NCBI GenBank assembly: GCA_949130495.1
Contig: OX422208.1
Location: forward strand, 643,148,023 to 643,212,022
Origin: Sambucus nigra
Lineage: Eukaryota > Streptophyta > Magnoliopsida > Dipsacales > Adoxaceae
Length of the DNA: 64,000 bases
Direction of reading: 5' to 3'
Shown in pieces: positions 12,005-21,046 of the stretch (position 1 is the first letter of the stretch; every line of letters starts with the position of its first letter). Under the pieces are notes generated by a model that saw nothing but the letters and a program-made list of their open reading frames with translations, had not been told where the DNA came from and did not search any database. The position numbers and the translations under genes were made by a program.

Positions 12005-12660
12005 ATGAGGAAGAAATTTAGTGAGGTGGTTTAGGGAGATCGCTCGGTTGCTGATTACGAGGAGGATTTCACCCATTTGTCTAACTTTGTGCCGAATGAG
12101 GTGAGCGATGAGGAGCGGAAGAAGTCAAAATTCATGGATGGCTTAGCCTGGAAAATCAGGCAGTATTTAATCGGTAATCCATCATTGGTAGATGTCATCA
12201 ATGCCGCTCTACTACACTATCAGGATCATCGCTTCCATGCAAAGGGAAGCAAGAGAGGTGAGCCTAGCCAGCCGAGCAAGGTGGAGGGAGGGAGGGACAG
12301 CAGCACACCTCAACAGCAAATTGTGAGTCAGCTAGGGCAGGATTCTCAGCAGGGGAAATCTGCCAAGAGGTTTAGGCATAAGAAGCATCGATTTGACAAA
12401 CAGGGACAACAGAGCCCCAGCCGCCAGTTCCTCAGGACCGACAGGGTCAGGGAAACTAAGGAGGAGCCAATAGGGCCAAGGGCGGAGGCAAATTTAGGGA
12501 CAGTGTTTTGCATGTGGCCAGCAGGGTCACAAGAGTAGGAATTATCCATAAAAAGACAGGGCACAACAGGAGGGTGCCCAACAGGGGAAGCAGGCTTCGT
12601 TAGCCCCAACAGCAGCACAGGCCCCGCAGCAGTAGCCAGGCCAGATGCATTACGAGCGGG
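12005..12660 (+). pseudogene. plus-strand chromovirus gag, N-terminus missing
   Basis: The frame opens with VADYEEDFTHLSNFVPNEVS and continues DGLAWKIRQYLIGNPSL and LLHYQDHRFHAKGSKRGEPS, the second half of a chromovirus gag. It is closely related to the gag of element D on the right (…AEYEAEFTNLLNIVPDEI…). A Q-rich tail leads to a nucleocapsid zinc knuckle near 12506-12550 (CFACGQQGHKSRNY), readable only after a one-base shift. Its last cysteine is tyrosine, which fits a G-to-A change. The N-terminal half is gone, replaced by the junction segment. Coding sequence continues into protease. The protein would not function as it stands. Confidence 0.75.
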
Positions 12661-13163
12661 TGTTCAACGTTCGAGATGTTCTATTTCAGCCAGCACCGCC
12701 GGTAGTCACGAGTACGTTTCCTATTTATGGACTAGAGGGTAGCATTCTATTTGACATAGGGGTAACATATTCTTTTATTACCACTAGATTTGTACGGGCA
12801 GTCAGCCTCTTAGATTCATAAGTCACTCATCTTATGTGTATGGAGTCACCGATGGGTAGTGGGTCCCTTATACACTCGATTTGTAAGGGTGTGGACATTA
12901 TGATAGGGAGATTGAGTCTAGCGGCAGACCTCCTAGTGTTGGATATGGAGGGTTACGATGTTATCCTAGGGATGGATTGGCTTGCGAGTTATAGTGTGAT
13001 GGTGGATTATTATGAGAGGACTATCGTATTTGCCTTTTCAGGACATGAAATGTTCCTAGTAGAAATGACTATTCCCGAGGGAGGATCGCGCACTCATCTC
13101 TATTACATTGAAGAAGAGACCTCACAGGAGGTGGTCGTCCCTCTGGACTCCATCCCAGTGTGA
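12661..13163 (+). pseudogene. plus-strand chromovirus aspartic protease
   Basis: The segment corresponds to the retropepsin that cleaves the polyprotein. The catalytic loop reads LFDIGVTYSFI, so the usual DTG is DIG. A stop near 12820 separates it from the better preserved second half (from 12834), which contains DMEGYDVILGMDWLASYSVM, the flap-to-C-terminal part typical of the family (ILGMDWL), and LYYIEEETSQEVVVPLDSIP. The homologous region of element D (62296-62817) has an intact DTG. A stop follows the last of these residues before reverse transcriptase begins. Confidence 0.7.
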
Positions 13164-14480
13164 GGTATTTTGAGTACGTCTTCCAGGAAATACTAGGGTT
13201 ACCACCTAGTAGGGAGATTAAGTTCGTTATCGACTTAGCACCGAGAACAAGACCAATTGCCAGAGCACTGTATCGTGTGGCTCCTTCAGAGATGCGAGAG
13301 CTAAGGGAGCAGATTTAGCAGCTCTTAGGTCAGGATTTCCTTCGACGGAGTACATCACCGTGGGGTGCTTCAGTATTATTTATAAAGAAAAGGGATGGCT
13401 AGGGGTGTGCAAAAAAACCGACTGAACCGAAAACCGAACCGAACCGGCCCGAACCGAACCCGACGGTTTTTTTAGCCCGGTTCGGTTTACGGTTTAAGGA
13501 TTTAAAAAACTGACAATATCGGTTCGGTTGTCGGTTTAGACAAAGAAAAAACCGATTCGAACCGAACCGACATAAATATTATATATTAAAAAACCCTTAA
13601 ATATATTTTATTTTTATATCCAAACACCATTAACCAACCTCCAAAACCGACCAAAACCGAAAACCGACCTACAAAAAACCGACCAAAACTGAAAATCGGT
13701 TAAAACCGAACCGAAACAAAATCGAAACCGATGTGAACCAAAACCGGCAGTTTTTTTCATCGTCGGTTCGGTTTCGGTCTGATTTTTTCCAAAACCGAAT
13801 CGATCAGTTCGGTCTGAATTGCGGTCCAAAACCGAACCGAACCGAACCGTGCACACCCCTAGGGATGGCTCATTACGATTGTGTGTGGACTACAGAGAGC
13901 TGAATAAGGTGACGATACACAATAAGTATCCGTTACCTAGGATATATGACTTGTTTGATCAGTTGAGAGGGGATGCATACGTCTTAAAAATCGATCTGAG
14001 GTCGGGTTACCACCAGTTGCGAATAAGGGAGGAGGATGTGCCCAAAACCGCTTTCTTGTCGCGGTACGGGTCATATGAGTTCAGGGTGATGCCTTTTGGA
14101 CTCACTATGCGCCTGCAGTGTTCATGGACCTCATGAACAGGGTATTCAGGGAGTTTTTAGACCAGTTTATGATCGTGTTCATAGATGACATTCTGGTTTA
14201 CTCTCGCACGGAGGAGGAGCACGCCGAGCACTTACGTATGGTTCTTCAGACATTACGGGACCACCAATTGTACCCTAAATTCGGGAAGTGTGGATTTTGG
14301 CTGCGGGAAGTCCAATTTCTTAGCCACGTTGTGTCAGAGAGAGGTGTTATTGTTGATCCGAGTAAAGTATCGGCGGTGAGAGAATGGGGACAGCCCACGA
14401 CACTGACCAAGATTCACAACTTTTTAGGGTTGGTCGGTTACTATCATCGCTTCATCAAGGGGTTCTCAAAGATTATCGAT
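13164..14480 (+). pseudogene. plus-strand chromovirus reverse transcriptase, interrupted by a MITE
   Basis: The fingers region at 13200-13399 ends in 'FIKKRDG' and resumes after the MITE at 13870 as [20 protein letters not shown]. It then continues [20 protein letters not shown] (palm) and the active-site segment [19 protein letters not shown], with the two catalytic aspartates at 14184-14189. A frameshift near 14105-14118 breaks the frame between MPFGL and the [10 protein letters not shown] helix. There is also a stop near 13318. The order and wording match element D residue for residue in most places. The copy is clearly dead through stops, a shift and an insertion. Confidence 0.8.
13392..13869 (+). 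mobile_element. hAT-type MITE with 8-bp target duplication
   Basis: The element body is 13400-13861 (462 bp). The ends are inverted repeats TAGGGGTGTGCA and TGCACACCCCTA, the classic ends of plant hAT-derived MITEs. The flanks GGGATGGC (13392-13399 and 13862-13869) are an exact 8-bp duplication, the length made by hAT transposases. The interior is rich in AACCGAACCGAACC and GGTTCGGTTCGG motifs on both strands and encodes no transposase. It interrupts reverse transcriptase; removing the element and one flank rejoins the gene. Confidence 0.92.
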
Positions 14481-14981
14481 CCTTTGACAAACCTGACTCG
14501 AAAGGGAGTACCGTTCATGTGGAGCGACCACTATCAGTTAGCGTTTTATGAACTAAAGGACATGTTAACATCAGCACCTGTACTTGCCTTATCGAGGAGT
14601 GGATTTGAGTATCGGGTCTATACTGACTCATCCCTGCAGGGTCTTGGGGGTGTGCTACAGCAGGAGGAGAGGGAGATAGCTTATGCTTATCGAAAGCTAA
14701 ATCCATATGAGAAGAACTACCCCACTCACGACCTCGAGTTAACAACGGTCATTTTTGCTTTGAAGATTTGGAGGTATTATCTTCTGGGGGAGCAGTTCAC
14801 TCTTTTCACTAACCACAAGTCACTTCAGTATCTCTTCACACAGAAAGATCTAAATATGAGACAAAGACGATGGTTAGAATTCGTGAAGGATTACCAATTT
14901 GACATACAATATCATCATGGTAAGGCTAACGTGGTGGCAGACGCGTTGAGTCAACGACCTACTGGAGATGTAGCTGACTAA
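14481..14981 (+). pseudogene. plus-strand chromovirus RNase H
   Basis: The open frame that starts at 14118 runs through the reverse transcriptase connection into RNase H. Visible signatures are the first catalytic aspartate in [14 protein letters not shown], the AYAYRKL…NYPTHDLEL segment with the catalytic glutamate region, [20 protein letters not shown], and '[14 protein letters not shown]' at the end. RNase H removes the RNA strand after first-strand synthesis. This is the longest intact frame in the element (287 codons with the preceding domain). It ends at a stop at 14979-14981. Confidence 0.8.
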
Positions 14982-14999
14982 ATGGAGTGAGCTCCAGCA

Positions 15000-15945
15000 G
15001 GAGGATGAGATAGCTAAGGAATTCATAGAAGTTATGACTATCCCTCCCGAGATTGCGATGCGAGTAGTGAGAGCTCAGGCAGAGGACCAATTATGTCAGA
15101 ACAGGGTGAGACAGTTATTAACCGAGGGCACAGAGTCTTACTCAATCAGTTCAGAGGGAGGTCTACGATTTAATGGGAGGTTAGTAGTTACTAGAGACGA
15201 GGAGTTGAGGCGGGCAGTAATGACCAAGTTTCACGGTTCCAGATTTACGATACATCCTAGTGGGGACAAGATGTATCAGGATATGCAGCGACAGTATTGG
15301 TGATCTGGTATGAAGCGAGACATAGCAAAGTTTGTCTCGAAGTGCCCCACATGTCAGCTGGTGAAAGTTGTCCATCAAAGACCTTTAGGAATACTACAAC
15401 CACTAGAGATTCCCGTGTGGAAGTGGGAGAATATCTCGATGGACTTTATTACTGGACTACTAGCATCGCAGAGAGGTCACGATTCCATTTGGGTGATAGT
15501 GGATCGACTGACCAAGGTAGCCCATTTCTTGTCGGTCCGTACAAATTTTGATGCGATGCAGTACACGCAGCTATTCATTGCAGAGATCGTTAAGCTGCAC
15601 GAGGTTCCTATTAATATTGTGTCTGACAGAGACAAAGTGTTTGTGTCACACTTCTGGAAAAGCTTTCAGGAGGCCATTGGCACAGAATTGCGATTGTGTA
15701 CGACATACCATCTGCAGACAGACGGGCAGACTGAGAGGGTAAATCAAATACTCGAGGACATGTTGAGAATGTGTATCTTAGACTTTGGTGGAGGATGGGA
15801 GAGATATCTCCCACTGGTAGAGTTTGCGTATAACAACTCTTACCAATTAACTATCGGTATGGCACCATTAGAGGCACTTTATGGGAGGCCTCACCCGCCT
15901 ATTGGTCAGAGGTGGGGGATAACAAGCTATTGGGGTCGGAGATGA
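15000..15945 (+). pseudogene. plus-strand chromovirus integrase
   Basis: The N-terminal zinc-binding part (HGSRFTIHPSGDKMYQDM…KCPTCQ) is split by a TGA at 15301-15303 where element D has a tryptophan codon (TGG to TGA). The catalytic core follows: ISMDFITGL (first aspartate), NIVSDRDKVFVSHFW (second aspartate), and HLQTDGQTERVNQILEDML (glutamate region). It then reads FAYNNSYQLTIGMAPLEALY. Integrase inserts the cDNA into host DNA. The frame is shifted near 15912 before the C-terminal domain. Confidence 0.8.
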
Positions 15946-16490
15946 TACAGGAGACTTCTGCCAAAATAGAATTAATTCGAGGACGTATTCGAATAGCTCA
16001 AGATAGGCAGAAAAGTTATGCTGACGCCGGTAGGAGACAAATGGAGCTTGAGGTGGGCGACCAGGTGTTAATTAAGGTATCTCCTATGAAGGGGATTATG
16101 AGATTCGGCAAAAAGGGGAAGTTAGCGTCGAGATTTGTAGGACTGGTCTCTATTATTGAGAGGATGGGGCCGGTAGCATACAGATTGGGACTTCCAGAAC
16201 ATCTTTAATGGATACACGACGTGTTCCATGTGGCGTCGCTGAAGAAATATAGGAGGAGCGAGAGAGCCTTCCGACACGTTCCACTAGAGGAGATTGATTT
16301 GCAGCCAGATGTCTTGTATGAGGAGAGACTTGCAGCTATTCTGGATTATAGCGAGCGTAAACTATGATCCAAAGTAGTGTCGTTAGTGCGAGTGCAGTGG
16401 GGGCACCACAATATTGACGAGTTGACTTGAGAGCGGGAAGAGGATATGCGAGAGCAATATCCAGAGTTGTTCACAGCAGGTATATTCTAA
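15912..16490 (+). pseudogene. integrase C-terminal and chromodomain-like tail
   Basis: Readable segments are LEVGDQVLIKVSPMKGIMRF, GKKGKLASRFVGLV and RMGPVAYRLGLPEHL, the GPY/F-type module. After a stop at 16206 come VFHVASLKKY and, near the end, VRVQWGHHNIDELT…EREEDMREQYPELF. The last part resembles the degenerate chromodomain of plant chromoviruses, which guides integration to chromatin. Stops fall at 16206-16208, near 16364 and at 16427. The coding region ends just before the polypurine tract. Confidence 0.75.
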
Positions 16491-16510
16491 TTTTGAGGAC
16501 AAAATTCATT

Positions 16511-16526
16511 TGTAAGGGGAAAAGTA
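16511..16526 (+). promoter_or_regulatory. polypurine tract
   Basis: TAAGGGGAAAAG lies directly upstream of the LTR start TGTAATGCCCCG at 16527. It is where plus-strand DNA synthesis would be primed. Confidence 0.7.
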
Positions 16527-16599
16527 TGTAATGCCCCGTATTTCTACGTATTTAGAATTTAATTAAGGAGCAATTAAATAGAAAATACGGACTATATGT

Positions 16600-16763
16600 T
16601 TAAATTACTTGAGTAGAGTAATTTAATGTGATCTTTTAATTAATTAATGATCTTTTATTTAAATTACGCGAGTAGAGTAATTTAATGTGATATTTAAATT
16701 ACGTGAGTAGAGTAATTTAATATGAGCTTTTATTTAAATTACGTGAGTAGAGTAATTTAAGAT
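16600..16763 (+). repeat. four tandem units with hairpin potential in LTR-A
   Basis: Four units of about 35-60 bp each contain TAAATTACGTGAGTAGAGTA followed by ATTTAAT (with small changes). Each unit can fold on itself because AAATTAC pairs with GTAATTT across GTGAGTAGA. They lie 75 bp inside the LTR start. Confidence 0.8.
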
Positions 16764-18325
16764 AATCCCAAGGTTAAATGGGATGATTTAATATTATAAG
16801 TCGAGTTACTGAAAATGACTTGTGAATAACTCCTGAATTTACCTTACGTCATAACGAGTGATATAGACGTATATGATTTAAATCTTAACCGAGAGCCAAA
16901 CATGGGCTAACGAGAGGTCGAAATAAGAAATATTATACGAGTGACTTAAATGACAATTTAGAGGCCACAGTTAGCTCCGAAAGGGTCAAAATAGTCAAAA
17001 TAGTATACCTAGGGGTACTAGTTGGGTCCTGGGACATTTTTGGACTAAGTCGGTCCATTCAGGGGTATTTTAGTCTTATAAAAGATAGGAGTAGGAAGAC
17101 CTATGAATTTTGGAGTCTTTTGCCATCTAATTAAATAAGGGACTAGGGTTAGAAACCTCATAACTCACAGAGAGGCCATTAGAGAGAAAAGAGAAGTCAT
17201 TCTCAAAGCACAAAAAGAGAAGTGTGAGAGATTTAAAGGAATCCTTGGAACTCAAGCAATTGAAGAGTGAATATTGAAGGAGATAAACAATCAAACTCTA
17301 CAACAACCACGAAATCAGATCACTTATGAATTATGGCAAGTGGTTATTTACAAAATTTAAATCTGAGTTATAATATCCATGTATAAGATGTGTAGAATAA
17401 ATGTTTTGTGAATAATTCCCGAAGAAAGATTTGATACATGTTTGGGATAGGACTTGCATGTAGTTAGATTTACATCTGTAGAGGATTTAATTATAGAAGA
17501 AATATGATTCCTATCATGAAATATAAATCTGGTTATATAATGATTTAAGACAAAGAAAACATATATTTAGGGTTTTGAGAAGTTAAGAATAATTGTGGTT
17601 CTTGGATGATTTTCATGAAGATTTGATGTTATATCAACATTAGGAATAGTCTATATTCATATAAAACTAATTGGTGAAGTTGGTAGAGAGTTCCAGAAGG
17701 TTTAAGGGAGTTTTGAGTGACTAAAACTTGAGAAAAACGTAACAGGTAGAGGCTGCCCAGAACAGTCGATCGATCTACCATGAAGATAGATCGATCGATG
17801 TTCATAAGTCGATCGATCGATGATGAAGGTTGATCGATCGACCCTTGTTGTTTTCCCTAAAAATCTTCTTGAGTGAATTTTCTTCGATGGTTGTCACTTA
17901 TTGAGAAGTTTAGGGTGATTTTATACCTATCCTAGAACTTGATAAAGACCAGTAGGTAAAGAGTTGAGACCCATCATAGTCATTGAGAGAAAGACTTAGA
18001 AAATGGTTAGATAAGAAAAGAACGAACGGGTCGAGTATCGAAAATGGTGAATTTAAGTTACGAAGGGAGTTAATATTAATTCAAAATAATTATCAGTAGG
18101 GTAGAGATGAATTAACTACTGAATTAATTGAAGGGGTGACTAGGGCCCTTAGAGTGGTGCACATACTCAATTAAATGCGATAGTGAAATAAATCATAAAT
18201 TAACAAGTACGGTGAATATACGAGAATAAAATATTACGTATTAAAATTATTGATAGGTCGGTTGTGTACCTACTAAATTGTATGAACTTTTAGGTTAGGA
18301 GAATTATACCTAAATGGATTATGTT

Positions 18326-18525
18326 AGGGTCGATGAGACATTCCGAACTAACATAGAGTTAATATATGTTTGGGGTCGATGAAGAATACCGAACCAAACC
18401 TTAAAACTGGTGTCGTGATGAAAGAGTCTGAGCCAGAATATGTGTATATATATAAATAGTTGGGGTCGATATATCATTCCGAACCAACTCTTACATGGGG
18501 TCGATGAGTCATTCCGAACCAAGAG
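18326..18525 (+). repeat. four interspersed GGGTCGATGA…CATTCCGAAC units
   Basis: The unit GGGGTCGATGAGTCATTCCGA plus ACCAA recurs at roughly 18328, 18372, 18465 and 18497 with unequal spacers. It is also present, inverted, in the minus-strand LTR-A at 11095-11310. Confidence 0.75.
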
Positions 18526-19492
18526 TCCTTTATGTGTATTATAAGGACATATTATTGATAACTAATATTTAGTATATGTCGTGTGATAAAGGTACATTGT
18601 ATGTAAAATCTACTAACACGAGATAGTAGATAATAAGATAGAATGATAACACTTTAAAAATAATTAAGTAGTGAGACTTAATTAGAAAAAAGAACAAAGA
18701 TAACAAGAGATGAATAAGTTATCTACGTGTATAACATATGAGTTACGGACTATTAAAATATTGTGTGTATGATATGGAAACTTAGAGAGTATAAAAGTCC
18801 AGTGGAGTATTATAGTCTAGTTAGCTTGGATAGTATAGCTAGATGGACTAGGTACCAACGTTAGGCGTGCACTATAGGAGAAGGGTGAGGTAACTCAAGA
18901 GAGTGTACGAAATCTTAACATGTATAATCAATAACTCATATTTGTGATAGCTGCTTGCAAAATATTTTATGTTTCGAGTAGTAACTCTTGCTATGTAAAA
19001 ATCTTTTTGAAAACCTTTTAGGTGTCCAGCCAAAGGGACACCCAACATGACTTCATTCAAGGGATTTTGGGAGCTGCATCACATGTGGATGTTGCAGGGC
19101 TTACTTAGATGATTCTCTTCCTTCATATCTAGTGTGTAGGATCTCAGTTTTAGTATTCTCAGTTTGGGGACATGTTGTCCAATTTTTACATTTGCAGTCA
19201 TTTTGTCGTATTGGATTTTGAGATTTGTTTTATTTCAGCCGTGGTTTTCGGGGAGACTATATTTCTTTCAGTGTTTATGATGATTGGTTTAATACTTCTT
19301 AATCTTTATTGTTCTGCATGAGTTGTTTCATCTGTTTAATGAGGTTAAAATTTGGCACTAGCTTAATTTCACTTAGGTGGTTAGTAACTAAAAAGTTTTC
19401 GACAGTGATGCTAAGAATAAACCATTTAAGAAACCCGTTTTAAATTAAATTAAGGCTTGATCACCCAAGATTTAATTAGGCAGGGTGTCACA

Positions 19493-19711
19493 AGGGACAA
19501 AAGGTTCCATAAATAGAGTTGGAAGAAGATAGTAAATCGGAGGTAGATGACTTGTTTGTATTAGATTTAATATATGGGTTTGAATAGATTATAAAGGATT
19601 AACCAATTATAGTAAGCCTTTATTTATAAATGCTTGGGTGAATAGAGTACTAATTGATATGATATTGGTAGTTAATAGTGTTATCATTAATATAATGCCA
19701 TACTTTATGCT
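19493..19711 (+). pseudogene. Tat-1 aspartic protease fragment
   Basis: Reading from about 19612, KPLFINAWVNRVLID is followed by VVNSVIINIMPYFML. This is the protease N-terminal part of Tat/Ogre polyproteins, where 'VLID.GSAVNIMPY' surrounds the catalytic aspartate. The aspartate codon is present but the following glycine is lost. The sequence directly continues the Tat-1 gag cut at 8598, which shows that 8599-19492 is an insertion. It is cut at 19711 by the copia LTR start TGTAAGAG. Confidence 0.6.
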
Positions 19712-20850
19712 TGTAAGAGCAAGGCTTTATAATTGCTCATAGCTTAGTTATTTACCGTTTCATGTTACAAACCAAAGTTATAAACTGAACACTATATTTG
19801 CATTTGCCTCCACGATCGTTTGACGACTTGTTAGTGACCTAGCATAATTTTCGAATTTCATGCCATTGGAATGGTCAAAAATACTTTATGGAGGTATACG
19901 AACTTTTTGGCTTTGATATTTCTCAGCCAATCATATTCTGGGATGATTTTTTACTCGAGGCAATTTTCCATAAAAGAATTTTGAAAATATTTTTTTTTAT
20001 TTTTTAGTTCTTTGGAATGATATTGTAATCTCATTAGTACGAGCTCACCTTCTCGTTCAAACAAGGTTGAACTTCATCAGAACAACTGCCTGATTTCATT
20101 AGAACAGACTTCAAATGTACTTCAAATGAAAGGGCTTTATTTAGTAGACACACTCACGTTAGAAGCTCATCGGAATGAATTAAGTAGTTCTTTCAAACAA
20201 AACTTCACCTCGTCAAAACAAAACTAGGTTTTTGTCACCTCAAAAATCATGTGGTTTTATAAAAAGAATTCTTTTTGACTGTTTTAAGCAACACTTTTGG
20301 AGAAAATCAACTGTTATACTTGAACGAAAAGTTTTCTTTCCTTTGTGTCATAGAAACACTTTTGTTCTCCAAATCGTACATCCCTTAATATAATTTATTA
20401 ACTTTTTTCAAACCCAATATTCCTATATTACATCAAACCCTTGTATAGTTTACTGCACTGCTAATTGTGGAGTTACGACTTTATGATTGAAGAAGAAAGG
20501 ATATCGCATGATTAAGCTGATTGGTAAATACTAAGGGTAGAGTTACTTTTTATGGGCCTGTTGGACTATGCCATATCGGTTGAAGGTTTAAAGACTTGTG
20601 CATTATACTTAGTGGAGCTTTAAGTAGTCTGTAAGTCATTGAGTCTATTAAACTCTTTAGCAGTGCTAAAATTTAGGTCTTGTCTGAAAGGATTTTTCCT
20701 CATATTCTTCTTATGTGTGTTTGGTTTGATTGTGCGGTTGAATATAATTTAATTTAAACTTTATCTTGCATAAGATAAAATTTGGTTTAAATTGGATCTT
20801 TGTGTGTGTAACCTTAGATACAAATAACTACATATTGCCCCACCTGTATT
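19712..20850 (+). repeat. 5' LTR of the copia element
   Basis: It starts TGTAAGAGCAAGGCTTTATA. The segment AGCTTAGTTATTT…TTTGCCTCCACGATCGTTTGA recurs at 54289-54420 in the same orientation, which identifies the pair. The right edge is set just before the primer site. Compared with the 3' copy it has about 200 bp extra near 19900-20120. Confidence 0.6.
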
Positions 20851-20857
20851 TTTAAAT

Positions 20858-20950
20858 TGGTATCAGAGCAGGTTGTACTAAATTATTGGGTGATCATCAT
20901 TTTTTGCAAAGTTTTTTGGATACCAATTTTTTTAAATTGGTATCAGAGAA
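20858..20950 (+). promoter_or_regulatory. duplicated tRNA-Met primer binding site
   Basis: TTTAAATTGGTATCAGAG occurs twice, 80 bp apart (TGGTATC at 20858 and 20938). The first is followed by CAGGTT and the second by AAGGTT. Between them GATACCAATTT can pair with AAATTGGTATC, forming a stem that includes the second site. Confidence 0.7.
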
Positions 20951-21046
20951 GGTTACACTAATTTATTGTGTGATATTTAAATTGAGCATATATAGATAAT
21001 TTGTATAATCTTGTTCTTATTTTTTATGGGACAAATTATACATATT

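Larger units (their letters stand above)
8599..19492. mobile_element. composite chromovirus (Tekay-like) insertion with inverted LTRs
   Basis: Left to right the parts are: LTR-B on the minus strand (8599-9891), a 232-bp piece bearing a polypurine tract and a primer site (9892-10123), part of LTR-A on the minus strand (10124-11745), 259 bp of unassigned sequence, a plus-strand gag-pol lacking its N-terminus (12005-16490), and a full LTR-A on the plus strand (16527-19492). The outer flanks (8594-8598 AGAGC, 19493-19497 AGGGA) are not a clean target duplication. It is therefore probably the product of several insertions or of recombination, not one event. The flanking Tat-1 sequence resumes exactly outside it. 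Confidence 0.65.
16527..19492 (+). repeat. 3' LTR of family A (2,966 bp)
   Basis: It starts TGTAATGCCCCGTATTT and ends GGGTGTCACA. A TATA box (TATAAAAG) is at 17077-17084. It contains four short tandem units at 16600-16763, a palindrome cluster at 17764-17843, and interspersed GGGGTCGATGA…CATTCCGAACC units at 18326-18525. Its end half is present inverted at 10124-11745. It is homologous to the LTR of element D at 56519-59447 but diverged from it. Confidence 0.85.
4680..19711 (+). mobile_element. Tat-1: decayed Ty3/gypsy Tat-group retrotransposon, split by insertions
   Basis: The visible parts are a 5' LTR (4680 to about 5675), a primer-site-like motif, a gag pseudogene (to 8598) and a protease fragment (19493-19711). 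Gag and protease are adjacent genes in this group, so the 10.9-kb chromovirus composite at 8599-19492 is an insertion between them. The copia LTR starting at 19712 then cuts the protease. No downstream part (reverse transcriptase onward) was found inside the window. Reading frames are heavily broken. The lineage is inferred from the gag and protease resemblance to Tat/Ogre-type polyproteins. Confidence 0.7.

Noticed and set aside
13614..13856. Open frame rich in FGSV and RTDRFGFG on the minus strand
   Set aside because: It is the MITE's AACCGAACC low-complexity sequence read as protein.
13819..14136. Apparent fusion of a new N-terminus to reverse transcriptase
   Set aside because: The first codons come from the MITE end; it is an insertion artefact without a promoter or start of its own.
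20858..20870. Possible tRNA gene fragment at TGGTATCAGAGC
   Set aside because: Only the primer-site complement is present, with no cloverleaf; it directly follows an LTR.
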